64,000 bases of DNA from Paratinospora sagittata (GCA_035771175.1 CM069592.1:39262198-39326197), one strand, 5' to 3'. Positions 1 through 12,913 are shown, counted from the stretch's first letter. Numbers and translations are program-made. The notes: generated from the letters alone by a model not told the origin.

Positions 1-242
1 AACTGTGCATGAAGCCTTCCCTCTCTCAGTCCAAAGCAACTATTTCGAGGGTCTTAATAAGCTGAGAAAATGACCAGATATATATATTTAATATTTATAT
101 ATATCCAGCCCACTGCAGCAGGTAAAAAGAAGTTGGGGGGAGAGTCCAATTACCTGCCAAACATTTTTTCTGGATCACAACTTTCCATTTTCATTACTTA
201 AGACTTTGACTCATATAGGGAAAAGCAGGCACTAGGGCCAGA
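1..242. other. 3' flank / probable 3' UTR of the GTE8 gene
   Basis: No coding region is seen. Read on the minus strand this follows the GTE8 stop codon and probably holds its 3' UTR and polyadenylation region. An AT-rich imperfect palindrome of TATATA/AATATT blocks lies at about 78-105. Confidence 0.5.
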
Positions 243-3200
243 TTAATCGATCTCTCCTTCCTCAACATCATTTGTTGGCTCCGTAACAACGTTTGGCTCA
301 CCTTCCTCCTCCTCATCGTCATCCATTTTCATGTATAAACCAAGCTGCTCCAAGGGATTGCTACCTTGTAGCTTGAAGCCACTTATGCCACCTAGAGAGT
401 GGTCTGGGCTTGTCTCATCTGCAGAAGGTAAATGTGGGGCAGGTGCAGAACTAAGCATTTCTAGATCTTCTAAAAATTGGGAGTTCTCGTTAATTTCAAC
501 CGTCTTTTCCATCTGCACAAAGTAAGAAGAATTCCCATCTAAATTTAAATTCAAGCATCGAAAGTGAACTAGCACCTGAAGCAAAACTCCCTGCTTTTAC
601 CTGAAGAAGGGCTTGACGTGCTGCTTCTCTTTCTAACTCTCTCTTCCGTTTGGCTTCAGCAGCTGCCTCTGCTTCTGCTAGCCTGCGAGCATCTTCTGCA
701 GCTTTGGCTTCCGCTTGAAGCCGAGCTTTTTCTGGCCAAAGAAAACGAATGAGTTCTAAATTGATCACTTTCACTATAGCTTTGGCACAAACCATCACAA
801 TTTCAAGAATTTGAAAGTTGATGAGGTTCAAACCTTCCCGTTGATGCCTTTCAAGTTCTTCCCTCTCACGCCGCAGCTTCTCAGGATCCCCCTTTTCACC
901 CTGACCTCATCAGATAAATCCAATCACATCCACAATGGACTCAGAAAATGAACAGGTTTAAGGAGAATAAAAATCTGAACAATCAGATCAAATTTGTAAC
1001 TAACCTGGTCAAGAGTTTTTTCTCGAGCTTTCAGAATGGTATCAGCAAACCGGCTCCTCAATAAAGCAGCACGATAGAGCTTTTCTGGGGAGACCTGCCT
1101 CTCAGATGGAGCACTCTCCCCTATGGATTTTATAGGATAAAGGGTGAGATGATGTACGAAGACTGAAAGATTGACACCCACCGGCAGATATTTTTCTTGT
1201 ATGATATTTGTGCTTACCCTCTTGTTGATTATCTGCCTCAACAGAGACAGGCTGAGACTGGGGGTTCTGATCAATTTGATCTAACTCGGAAACAGATTCT
1301 GCACGTGTTCAAAGATGTTTCATCAGATACATTTGAGAACTCCAAAAGGAAAATCTTGCTTCAAACGGAAAAAAAAAAAAAAAAACTACAAATTCTCAGC
1401 ACATATACGGAAAGACATGAAGTCAAAGAAACTCACGATTTCCATCAAGTGGACCAACATGATTATCTGTCTGCTGATCTAAAGCTGCTACAGAACCTAC
1501 AGTTTCCTGCATTAAAGGGAGACAAGACTTAGTGGCACGGTCTGATTCATGTAAAGATAATAGACATAGTCAAGCAAGCATGCAAACATCAGCAGAAGAT
1601 CAACTGAATAGAACATACTTCAGCAACATTTGCTGGACTGGAAGGTTTAGCACCATCTGATTCACTGCCAGAAGAACTACCAGAATCCGAATCTGCATGG
1701 AAATATTGGTAGGATGAAAAACCATGTATACAGCAAATTAAAGAAAACAGCATTGGAAATCAGAGTTATTAGTAGCAAGCCAGTGCCTTGAGTTACATAC
1801 TCCCTCTGCAATTCAGTGGTCACCAGTCACCACATTAATGATAGCAGAATTCAGAAATAATGCTAAACAAATGGAAATGGTATATCATTAAATATGAACG
1901 CAAGTTAACCCTCAACTACAAGGTCAAGAATAAATAAAATTCTAACATCTCTATTAGCAGGTAATGTCTGCCAACAACCAAACATCACATTCAGTTCCTA
2001 AAATGTACCATTCATTTGGTAAAGTTAAACATGATATATTGAAGGGATGAGCAAAACATACGTCATTAATATCCTTTATATCGACTAAAATTTATTGCCA
2101 GTAACAATTTAGCAGTCTGGCTAACCAGATCTATTGCTTCATTCATACTTTTCATGGCTAAGAATCGCAAAACCCAGCTAGCTCTCATATGAAAAGCCAC
2201 AAACAGGGTTCTGTTAGGGCCCTCTTGTGAAAGTCTTTACAAATGCTTGTCTACCATTCCACAAATGAAAAGAAGACGAGAGAAAAAAATAAGCCTTACT
2301 TTGGAAAGAGGTTGAATGAACAGTTAACATTTAGAAATTGATCATACGTCATCAGAAGCTTTCGGTTGCATTTTTGTCCATTCATTTTCAATAATTTATC
2401 TCACCATATTGGTTGTATCTAGTTTATTATCAATCAATATACTCTTAAAAATACAAAAATTACATGATGTGAATACCAACAACATATGGAGTATAAATTG
2501 TAATCAACAAAGACCACTTGATGTGCCAATTAGAAAGAAGCTATTAACAAGTAATACTAATGCTAAAACCTGAGGAAGACCTAAAACAATTTGGATAGCA
2601 ATAATTAAGAAAGATTTAACTAATAGTCTAATAGAATATAACAACAGACTTAGCCCTTGATAAAGTAGCTTAGCCCTTGATAAAGTAGAGTGAAAGACGC
2701 AGATTCATGCTGCTGACCCCATGTAGTAGGGAAAAGGTGATGTTGAGTTGAGTTGAGATTGTAATAAAACTCTACCATGTTAAAAGCCCCTTTTGAAAGC
2801 CTAGTTGCAACCAATGATTATTGCTGTAAAAACGTTATGGATTCGTGATAAAAGGTAAACAACAGTAAGCATATCTGCCATGTTAACTGCTAAGTAGTCA
2901 TTATTTGCCAATGTACTTAAATTGCTGTGCATTTTGAGCCAAGAGTAGTACTTAGGGCTGCCAAAATAAAAAGTTTTGTATATATTCTTGCCAAAGAAAT
3001 ATAAGTGATAAAAAAAACCAGCAAAAAAACTAAATGTTGACGTAATCCACCAAAGCAAATGATCAATTCTTTGAACTCAAAGGGTTTTGCAGCACCACTA
3101 ACAGATCATTGATGATCATGTGAAGATCTTACTGTTAAATGATTAGGTTCGGATCAGTTTGGTCCATTGTCAAAGATGCATGCCAAGAACCACTAAGAGG

Positions 3201-6200
3201 CAATGTTTTAAAGGTGTCAAGACAATACCTAGGTGATTATCCTCATCTAAGCGAGGCAGTGACTAGGCGTTGCTTAGACAAGGCCTTAGACATGACAATA
3301 ATATTTATTTATAGCTCCTTAACAAATAATTAATTGTTTTACATATACAAACCCTGTATGTATAATTACATACATATTTCTAATATAGAAGTCAAAGATT
3401 GTGTAAAAAAAGATCAAATTTTACACTCCTCAAGTTTGTTTCCACAAATTAAAAATTAGAAAAAAAAATATTAAGTATTAACAAGTAACAAGAGTTGGAA
3501 TATATTGGAAGTATAATGATTTAATGACCCATGTTTGATTTTATCTAATACTTATAAGTATAATAAAGTGAAAATATCTGCAGCAATGTAATAGAAATAA
3601 TATATAAAGTCAGAATTAGAAAATAAATAAATAAATAAATAACTTTCATAATGGCAATTTAAGTATACCACTTGAGGCTTTCAAAAAAAAAGTATACCAC
3701 TTGAGTTTAAAGTTATACTTAAGTTATATATTCACATTGTAACAATATGAAGAAAAATTACACTTGTATATTTACACCGACCCCCTTATACTTTCAAAAA
3801 ATGTCAAAGAGCCCCATTGTCTATCTTAAGTATGGCCGAGGCGATGGACTAACCGTGGCCAAGTGTGGCCTTGAAAACACTACTAAGAGGCAATGACATT
3901 TGAGAAAATCTATTTGGACAGTTGGGCATCCACATCCAAGAGTTCAATTCCTACAATCCAAACTTCTATAGAAAAGTGATTTAAAGTTTAGAGCCCTTCT
4001 CAATCCTTGGATGACCCAACAATTAGCGAGATATAATGAAACAGGACCTCCCCTTCCACATTGTAATCATTCTACAATTTCTTTCAACCACTTGGTCCCA
4101 AATAACTAAGTGTGCAGCCTTTGCCAAGTAAGATAAAGTGAAAGTACCATCACCATACAAACCAAGATTACAATCCATCAGCCATCAATACCCCCTTGCC
4201 TCCCACATGTATTGAATTTTTTTTTGGTCATAATATGTATTGAAAATTAGATTCTACATAAAATCATTCAGTTAAAATTCGAAAGAATTTGTGAAAATCA
4301 GATTAGATGAAGAGATTTTGTACAAAAACATGTTATAGAAATTCAAAGAATATCTCTCTAAATGTTAAGACTCAAAAGCAATTGGGAATAGAGAAACAGA
4401 GCTTTAGCAATTAAATGGCCTATTTTTGAGAGGAAACAAGAAAAGGAAAGAAGATTAGCGGGTAAATGGCTTCGGAGATTCTATACTAAACAAGAAACTC
4501 TTTGGATCCAAGTCATCAAAAGTAGACATGGCTCTAGATCCTCAAATAGGAGCCCTTCAAAATTCATCATTCATCAATTCCATTTTACCAACAATTATTT
4601 CTCCGTGGTGCAATCGAAAGTAGGAAATGAAAATAGAATTAGAACCTGGGAAGATACGTGGTGCAGAACAAGAAGTTTCGCTACCACCTTTCCTTCCCTT
4701 TACAACCTCTCACTACTTCATAACCACCCAACCAATTCCTTCGTCACCTCCCCTTTTGAAATCCTAGGAGGATGCCACTCTTGGAACCTTCACTTCTCTA
4801 TGAACATCAGTTCCAGGGAAGAAGGAGCCCTTAACCTTCTTCACATTACAGTCGATGTCTACTTATCAAGTACCACAGATGACAAAGGCCACGTTTGGTT
4901 CGTGATTCAAAAACAAGGATTGGATTCAAAAACAAGGATTGAATCCAAAAACAAAAAATTTAGAAAACAATTTTTTATCATTTTCAGAAACAACTTGTTT
5001 TCTTCAAAAAGAAAATTGAAAACAAATTTTCAAACTTACTCAACCAAATGCAGTTTTTGTGTTTCCAAAAATTTGGATACAAATAATTTTATACGAATTC
5101 CAAACCAAACTAGGCCAAAAAGTTTGGAGACTTGATCCCTCAAAATCCTTTGCCACAATTTTTTCCTCCTCCCAAAATGATAGGTCACCCTACACTCTTT
5201 CATTTGGAAAGCTAAAGTGCCAACGAAAGTCAAGATCTTGGGATGTCTTATCGCTCATGATAAAAAGAAAAAAAATTGCAAACATACTTTAGCAAAGAAT
5301 AAATAGTAGTTGGACCTCTCCACATCGTTGCATATTATGCAAGTAAAATGGAGAAAGAATTTATCATTTTTTACTTCACTACTCCTTCATGATCTCACAT
5401 GTGCAATACATTTGCTAGGCTAAGGAATCGTTCTAACCTTTTCAGTTTCGGTCATGACAACGACATCTCCACATATGTCAACAGTTGAAAAGGATCATTA
5501 CTATGGTTGATATGTGGTGCATATGGTTAGAAAGGAACCAGAGGATAGTTAGGGAGGAGTTTTGCAGTGTATTTTAAGTTTGGGAGAACATGTTTTTTCT
5601 TTAGCCTTGCCTAGGTGGCTAATAGTAATTCCTCTAGAGGTTTATGGGCTAAATGAGTGGTGGGCTAAATGAGTGGTTGAGGTTTGGGAAAACATTGTAA
5701 ATACTACATAGTCGTGTTTGGCTTCCTAGGGAGAACTTCTTGTCCTCCCTTAGGGGCCGTAGTTGTTCTCTTCTTTTTTCTTAATATATACTAGACTTCA
5801 AACACATACGTTGCACGTGATTTTGTTATTTATCGCTTAAAATGCAATAAATATTTTATAAGAAAAGAATATGTACATTTATGTAGAACAATAGAAGGTA
5901 TGTAAAAGTAGAGAGTAGAATAGGAAATACGTAACTTTTTAAAAAGCCCAAAATGTAAGGCACATGGGTGAAAAGAGAAAATTAGTTAAAACAAAAAATT
6001 ATCATTTTGCTATTCTTAATATTTAAAGTAACTTTTTAATAAAAATGAAATAAATTTTTAAAGGGAAATTATGATAATTTGGCAAAAATGGCTTCACCGT
6101 AGAAACTTAAATATTCTCATCATAATAGTGTAGATTTTACATTTACTATCCAACAAAAAAATATTATATCTCTTAAAATACACTAAAACAAGCATGATTA

Positions 6201-8335
6201 TACACTTAGGGGTTGTAAATCATAGAAGTATTATGGTTCATATTTAGATTTACTATATTAATAATGCTTCACACAAGGAACTTTGAAGAAATAATTATTC
6301 CATACACTCCCCAATCTCCTTGTAGTTGGAAAAAGGCTTAGTTTAGTTGAGTTGAGTATCTAATGGATGTCAAGGCATACGCTTGGAAGACAAGGACGCC
6401 TTTCAAGTTTCAAGTGCCTAATGGATGAAAATCTTATAGATCCTACTAAAACAAATATGTTGTTTACATATTGTAGATCAAAGATTAATGTGATACCCTC
6501 TCCCATCCTAATACCACCAATGGATAGAGTCTTCCAAACCTGATAGCCAATCTAGTGAGGAACTCAACCAAATGATTAAAATAACCATAAGGTTCTTTTT
6601 TATTCTATGGGTGATTAATAAATATATGAAATCCAGCCCATGTAATAGACACAACCAAAATCAATTGGTTTCGATCAATTCTAGTAGATAATAAATAAGA
6701 AAAAACAGAAACAATGAGGTTGGTCATTATCAAATTTATCTAAATTCTAAAGAGAAGGAATCACCTAACTACCAAACTAGTTGGCAACCTCCTTTTTTAT
6801 TTTAAAAATTGGGCAAGACCAAATCCCCATGCCCATTTCCTTCAATGACACCCATGTCCAATGGGCATAAGACATCTTTTCACTAAAAGGGGCAACCCTT
6901 TTACAAACAAGGAGAAGCTCCTTTTTAAGAACTAAGAAAAGGGCTTCAATTTCTTGATTTGTGCCTTATCTATTTTCTTTAATGACAATTACGTCCAATT
7001 GACATGGGCATCTTTGCATTAAAAGAGAAGGCTAGTGAGGCAGCCACTTCTTTTAACCTCACTAGCTGACCATCAAAAGCCTTATAGCATGTCAAGAGCA
7101 TGGCTTGTTGCAAAATCCTAGTTTCAAAAAGAAGGAAGACAATTGTATCTTGCTCTAAACAAGTATCCAATGGACATGGGCAACACTTGACGAACAGAAA
7201 TAAATGATTACTCCAACAAAATTGAGTTTCTTGGGCTTTTGACCCAAAGACCAATCCAAACCAAGCTACAAGAAACTTTGCCTTATTCAGTTATTCCGCT
7301 ACAACCTCTAAAAAATCCAAAGAAACCATCGCCGGTAAGATGTGCATATTTCATTAACTTTGCATGTGATGAGTATTTTTGCAAACCTTTATACACAACC
7401 ACCAAGTCCAAGCCCAAATAAAGAAGGAGGTTGAGTCTGATAGCATGAATCTACTTAGTGAAAGAAGCGGATCCATGTAGCCAACTCCACATAATTGAAA
7501 AAAGGCTTTATTGAGAAAAATTAAATTGAGTATCACTTATTTCATTATCCTTCATTTCTCACCAAAGCCTGTGCTTGAAGGGCATAATCCAAAAACTTCC
7601 AATTACCAAATTATATGCTCTTGTTTCCCTAGGTCAACCTTACATATATGATAATTGCCTGAGTAACCATGTAGATTGGAGTTGTGTGCAATTTATTTAT
7701 TTACCCCTTTATTAACTAAGTGACAACAACTTCAAGCTTTCCTTCTTATAGTAGAAAACAATTCATATAATGTCACATATGCATTTACATCCAAGCAAAA
7801 CATGTTCCAAAAGGATAAATTGTCACTTGTAACAACCATGATTGTCAAAATCCCTAATTGGAAGTGAATCTTCAACTAAATAACTTGGGATTCACATAGA
7901 AGAATCTTAAGATTTACACACGCATGAATTACAAAAAGTACACCAAGGGCACTGCATTCACTATAGATAGTATCAATTTTGCCATGACTGCACGCCTTCC
8001 CCTTCGATTTCTCTCTATAGCTTTATTTTCCACAATTACAAAGCTATCATGATTCTAACTCCATTAATGACAACTTCAAGACAACATACATCCACATCAT
8101 AATGCATTAGAGTATCACCTTGCCCCTTTTGTGACCTGGCAAGTTTCCTTGGCTATTCTCCCATACAACTAGATATACACATGTTTCAATTTAGATAGCT
8201 ATGACTACTCACTATCGTCACAAAAATCAAAATCATGATTCATGAATTGGATCAAATTCTTTGGGAGTTTGGCAAATCAAATCAAGGTTCAAATCAAAAT
8301 CATAAAAATCATGCGCATTATCCGAATTATGTATA

Positions 8336-8393
<58 letters not shown>

Positions 8394-11300
8394 ATTAATA
8401 TTTATAGAATCATGAGATAGTTTCATTAAGTACTTATATTGGTCCTAATTAAATATTTAATGAGCTAATATTTTGTAAAAATGATCTCTTCACCAAGGAA
8501 GCTTATTCTTTAAGAAAAAAAAAAAAAAAACCTTTTCAATTCTAAGATTTTCAACCTCAATTTGATTATTTTCAAATTTAAATTGAAAAAATAATAATTT
8601 ATAATTGTTCATTTCCAATACAATCTCAAAAAGGGAGCCTTGGTTTGATAAGAGTTGTTGTCATAAGACTCAAATCGTGAATCTAAATATTCAAATTTTG
8701 AATAAAAAAGTCAACTATTTTTTTAATCAAGGTAATTAAAGGCGCAAGGTAATTAAAGGCGTAAGGCGCAATTAAGGTAATGAGGGGCCCTAGTGCCCCA
8801 AGGCGTAGGGCAAGGTGCACGTCTGAGTAAAGTGAGGCGCAAGATTTTTTAAAACAGTTAATTAAATTATTTTTTTAGTAAAAAAATTCAAAAAAGATAA
8901 AAATCAATATAAGTTCAAATTTTTTTCAATCATACATCATAATGTTCATAATAACACTAATATTTCTATTTCGTAGTTGTTACTAGTATTATGTTTATTT
9001 CCTTTGATATTTAAAATTTAATTGATGAGAAAACACGAAAGCAAAGAAGAACAAGTAGCAATTGTAACGCTTTTGTAACAACATCTTATTGTTGTTATAA
9101 AATCGAAACACCAATTTCCTTTAATGTTTTATGTTTTATAGTGTTTTATGTACATTTATTCAAAAAAGAGAGAAGATTATATAATATAGTATTTATTTCA
9201 TGATTAAATAGTTCTTTCCAAAAAAAAATGAGGAACAAGAAAGTGATGCGCACTAAGGCGCATCAAAGCACGCACTTGAGGCGTACCTAAGGCACACTAG
9301 GCGCACACCCGAATTAATGCACCCTTCTTGTCAAGTATTGAGGCACAAGCAGCGCGCCTGAGTGCACCAAGGCGCACACCTTGATACCATTGACTGTTTT
9401 AAATAATTCACTATAATATTCAAAGGTATTGAGATTCATCTCAAAGATTTAAATCGATTTCCCTTGAATCAAATCATGAATTACAAAAAGCATCAATTTG
9501 AATTGGTATTCTTGTAAGTTTGTAACTATGGTCACAGACACACACTTCTAATGTTATGTTTAATATTTTTTAGAGATGTTCTAGTCTTTTAAGTGTTTAT
9601 CATAAGTTTTAACGTTTTTGTGCCCCGGGCCTTGGACCTTTGACACCTTAAACATGCTTTAACCCTCAAACTACTTCAATTTTTTTATTTTTCACATTCA
9701 AAAGCACTACGGTCTACACCAACTGATATTGAAAAGAAGTATTCTGTGCAATTGTTTATTTAAAAGGAGGAAAATCAAAAGGTTTTCTATGCACAAAAGG
9801 GTCTGATCATTTTCAATCATAGAAAAGTACTATGTACCGGTAAAGTTTCTTACTTGCAACAGATAGTTAAAAAAATAAAATTGGAAATTAACGTCAGCAG
9901 CCTCGCGCATGAACAAAGAGTGTAAAAAACAAAATGAAGGTGAAACAAATACAAACCACTAGATGAAGAACCCGAATCACTACTGGATCTACTTGAAGGA
10001 CTGCGTTTACTATTTTTATATGCTGCATCTTCTTCTATCTCCACAGGTGGGTAGCTTGAGACTGGAGGATCATTCCCACCAATATCTACATCCTCATCAA
10101 CAGCATCATAGCCTATTTACATGCAATAAAAATAGAAAACAATAGTCACTAATCAGTGCATGCTTAGAGGTTAAGATAAATAAAGCACGGAAGAAAATGA
10201 AGACCTTTGCAAGGTTGTATTGATGAATTGCTACGCCCTGATTCATTCAGAACCTGCACTCATTCAAGACGTAATTCAGGTTGGATAAGTTCCAGTAAGT
10301 GACACAACAAACTGACATTTCAGAAACTTAAATGAAATAAGTACCTCTACTTCACAATGAACAGATTTTGCCTGGTTCTCATTCTTCTCTTGCATATAGT
10401 CATCTAGAAGCTTCCGTAACGAAAATAATATATCATCGCTGAGGACATCAATATCAACTTCAAACTCATCCTCCTCACTTTCACCTTCATTAAAACTATG
10501 TAACTTCAGGAAATCAATAATGTGTCCTGGCAACTCTGCAATCAAAGACACTAGATCTTTGTTCAAATTCTGTTTCTCTTCATCTGTCATTATCTGCTTA
10601 ACAGGCTCTGTCTTAACTCCATGATCAGTTGAAGCACTTTTCCTCTTTTTTGTGGGCGGACTAGGGATCCCAGATTCTACTTCTCTTGGATCATCCAATT
10701 CTACAGGAGCTGATATTGAGTCAGACTCTCGAAGTTTTTTCTCTATAGCTTTCCATTTCCCTTCAAAACACTTGCTGACCACTTCAGTCATAGCATGAAC
10801 ATTATTTCCTGGAGGATTGTAAGTCAATGCATTTGAGAAAGTAAGCCTCACATCAGCCAGAAAACCCAATGGACTCGAGTACTGACCCGAAGTCAGTTTG
10901 CTCTTAATTGTGCTGAAATCCATTGGATGTTTTATTACAGTGAAGTAATCCGGGATATTCAACTTGATAGCATCAACAGGTTCACGGAAGACCCAACCGA
11001 ATCGATGTGACATCAAAGATTTCAGAATTCCCTCACACTGTTTCATCAACTTTGCATTTGTGTCTGATGGAGCAGGAGCATTATGTTTCGCAGATTCAAA
11101 CCTTCCCGAAAGACCCCGCTTAAAGTGCTGACCATTCCGACCCGGGGGAACCTGGTTCTTCCCCTGCCCAGGCACCAATTCTGATGATTTCTGAAGATTT
11201 TCAAATGAAGGCCTCTTCTGCCCGTCACCAGAATTACGAATATAACCAGAAGACGATAAAGCACCACTTGTAGAACGTAAAGCAATTTTCTTTTGTAGAA

Positions 11301-11676
11301 TCCGAACCTGATTGAGCTCTGCTCTCAACCTGAGTTCTAACTCCTTCCTTTCAGAGCGAGACATCTTCGACAACGAGAGAACTTGAACAGGAATGCCAAA
11401 CCCATCACAGCTCTCAATATTCAAACTAATACATTTTCTCTTGGGAGCACAAGAATCCTCTGAACCGGTCATCTCATTATCAACTCGCCCTGAGCTACCG
11501 AACCCTTCAGATTCAGCCATCGTCTCGACAGCGTGACGGTAATCCGAAACAAAACCAGATGAATAACCTTTAGAAAGCTTCTGTGTCTTTCCCATCATTT
11601 CAACTGAATTTTTAAGTGTGTATTTGTTCAATTCCTTCTGTCCAGTACAGTAATCTACAACAAATGCAGGTGCCAT
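243..11676 (-). CDS. GTE8: BET-family bromodomain transcription factor, GTE8-like
   Basis: Ten coding exons, minus strand: 10345-11676, 10205-10253, 9957-10112, 1619-1692, 1437-1506, 1218-1298, 1005-1120, 834-900, 601-731, 243-512. They sum to 2346 bp (781 aa) with phase kept at each junction. A single bromodomain lies at about residues 211-315, with the acetyl-lysine-binding Asn in the YNPPG segment (about 287). A NET/ET domain follows at about 362-430, then an acidic and Ser-rich stretch ([20 protein letters not shown]), a charged Ala/Glu/Arg coiled coil (about 627-692) and an acidic tail ending EEGEID. One bromodomain plus NET plus coiled coil is the plant GTE8/GTE10 layout. The length is close to Arabidopsis GTE8 and shorter than GTE10. 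Known role of the family: nuclear readers of acetylated histones acting as transcriptional co-regulators. Intron 3 (1693-9956) is very large and repeat-filled. GTE9/10/11-type naming is the alternative. Confidence 0.93.
2689..2758 (+). repeat. RTE-like LINE 3' end with TTGAG tail (copy 1)
   Basis: The motif order GTGAAAGA..GCAGATTCAT, CCCATGTAGT, GGGAAAAGG and a (TTGAG)n tail recurs at five places in the window. It resembles the 3' terminus of plant RTE-type LINEs or SINEs that use them. Just upstream, at about 2649-2686, a 20 bp unit containing TAGCCCTTGATAAAG is tandemly doubled. Confidence 0.5.
3206..3881. mobile_element. 676 bp inserted element between 14 bp direct repeats
   Basis: The 14-mer ACTAAGAGGCAATG occurs exactly at 3192-3205 and again at 3882-3895, bracketing this segment like a target-site duplication. 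The ends are imperfectly inverted: GTTTTAAAGG on the left, GTTTTCAAGG on the reverse complement of the right. Inside are AGGCG/GCCTAGG-type sequences near both ends and an A/T-rich middle with an ATAA microsatellite at 3624-3642. No coding capacity is seen. It is probably a non-autonomous DNA transposon, class uncertain. Confidence 0.6.
4390..5796 (+). mobile_element. Truncated LINE (C-terminal reverse-transcriptase ORF and 3' end), degenerate
   Basis: Broken reading frames carry the plant L1-like ORF2 C-terminal signature: a segment like RTWEDTWC, a zinc-knuckle (zf-RVT) region of the type [12 protein letters not shown], then a WCAYGKERNQRIV-like stretch, ending in an AT-rich 3' end near 5796. 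Stops and frameshifts make it non-functional. A MITE (4887-5116) interrupts it. It lies in GTE8 intron 3, antisense to the gene. Confidence 0.7.
4887..5116. mobile_element. Tourist-like MITE nested in the LINE
   Basis: Terminal inverted repeats GGCCACGTTTGGTTCG and, from the other end, GGCCTAGTTTGGTTTGG. A 3 bp AAA repeat flanks both sides. Removing it rejoins the LINE frame (..DDK + VWRLDPS..). Length 230 bp, no coding capacity. The GTTTGGT ends and 3 bp duplication point to PIF/Harbinger-type (Tourist) MITEs. Confidence 0.7.
6310..6358 (+). repeat. RTE-like LINE 3' end (copy 2)
   Basis: Short match to the recurrent 3' end motif (TTGTAGTTGG, AAAAGGCTTAG, TTGAGTTGAG). It lies inside GTE8 intron 3. 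Confidence 0.45.
7440..7535 (+). repeat. RTE-like LINE 3' end (copy 3)
   Basis: AGTGAAAGAAGCGGATCCAT, an AACTCCACATAATTG variant, AAAAAAGGCTT and a degenerate TTGAG tail match the other copies. Older and more diverged than copies 1 and 5. Confidence 0.4.
8340..8393. repeat. (AC)n(AT)n compound microsatellite
   Basis: About 32 bases of AC repeat run directly into about 20 bases of AT repeat in GTE8 intron 3. Confidence 0.95.
8727..9388. repeat. AGGCG-rich dispersed element, copy A (GTE8 intron 3)
   Basis: Begins AAGGTAATTAAAGGCGCAAG and ends GCGCACACCTTGATACC. Both ends are rich in AGGCG/GCGCAC words and the middle is AT-rich. It aligns end to end by eye with 39002-39640 in the TFIIB intron, including shared words GCCTGAGTAAAGTGAG (here GTCTGAGTAAAGTGAG), AGGAACAAGAAAGTGA and the AGGCGCACCT-type end. 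No coding capacity. Target-site duplication of this copy is not evident. Confidence 0.65.
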
Positions 11677-12560
11677 AAGTTAAGTTCCCTAAATCTGCAC
11701 GTACCAATCTGCCATAAGGCAAAATTCATTCCCCAAAATCGCTCCTATGAACCCAGCTTCTCACTCTTCGACAATTAAACAAAACGCCGTTAATTGTCCA
11801 GCTTTATCACCTCGGGACGAGATTAAATTCAAGATTCCAGTAGAACCAAGACGTTTAAGTTCAATCGAATCAAAATAGTGACTTTCCCCTAAACGCACCC
11901 CACCACCTTAATTCTCCCACAAAAAAAAAAAAATTCAAAAACAAAAGTTCGAATTAAAGATTTCAATTGAAACCCATCTGCATTCTATCATCCAGCAACT
12001 TCAAATTCAACAATTAAGTACATTCTTTTAATTAAAACACTCAAGAAATCAAGCCACTAAACCCTAATTCACTAATTCAACTCTCAAAAACAAAAAAGTC
12101 CACAACAGAACAAGAAAGATAATAACCCCCTCCCTCTCTCCTCACCAAATTACGAATCGAACAATACTAGTAGGAACAATAACCTAATTTCGCACTTTCT
12201 CTCACGCGCTAAGAGGATTATAAAAAATAAAAATAAAATAAAAAAAGAAATCCTAGATCGAACGAGAAAAGGAGAGAGAGGGAAACGAACCAATTCAACC
12301 TACGAACAAACCCTACCTATTATAATCGAAACCACGAGATGGAGAAAACCCTAGAAATCTTCGTGATACAAATCCAACACACAAAACCTGGATCTCGACC
12401 GCAGAGACAGACCTTCGCAGCGAAAGAAGAAACCCTAGATAGAATAGAAACTTTCTTCTTGGCTCGCAAAAAAAGAAAAATGAAAATAAAAAGAAGAAGA
12501 AGAAGAACCAAAAATATAAAAATAAAATAACAAAAAAAAAAAAAATCAGTAACCGTAATA
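11677..12560 (-). promoter_or_regulatory. GTE8 5' leader with a leader intron
   Basis: Upstream of the GTE8 ATG a short leader exon (11677-11694) is preceded on the minus strand by an acceptor (GTACGTGCAG). A matching donor (ATAG|GTAGGG) lies at 12316/12317, which gives a leader intron of about 620 bp (11695-12316) and a first noncoding exon starting somewhere near 12560. The transcription start is not fixed by the sequence and no clear TATA box was found. CT/GA-rich and A-rich tracts are present, as in many plant leaders. Confidence 0.5.
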
Positions 12561-12870
12561 AGAGAGAGACGAGCTTTCTTCTTGGCTCGCTCCTCTACTT
12601 AAAGACCACGGAAGCGGCTACGTTCGCCTGAGGATGAACCTGAACCGTTAGATTATGCAATCGGTTTGATCGGACGGGGTATGAGTGGGTTGCGTTGTTG
12701 AGCTTTGGATTTTGGATCGAATGGCTGTGATGGTTTGTTGATGGATTTTTATTTTATTTTTATTTTTTTGTTTCCTACTATTACGGTTTGACTTTTTTAT
12801 CCCTTCCCCGTCCCGTGACGTGGCGGCTGGTGTTTCTCGCGCACGTGCTCCTTTTTCTGCCGTGTGCGTG

Positions 12871-12879
12871 AGAGTGAGT

Positions 12880-12913
<34 letters not shown>
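12871..12913. repeat. (GA)n microsatellite
   Basis: Tract of GA dinucleotides with one C interruption, upstream of the GTE8 promoter region. Confidence 0.95.
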
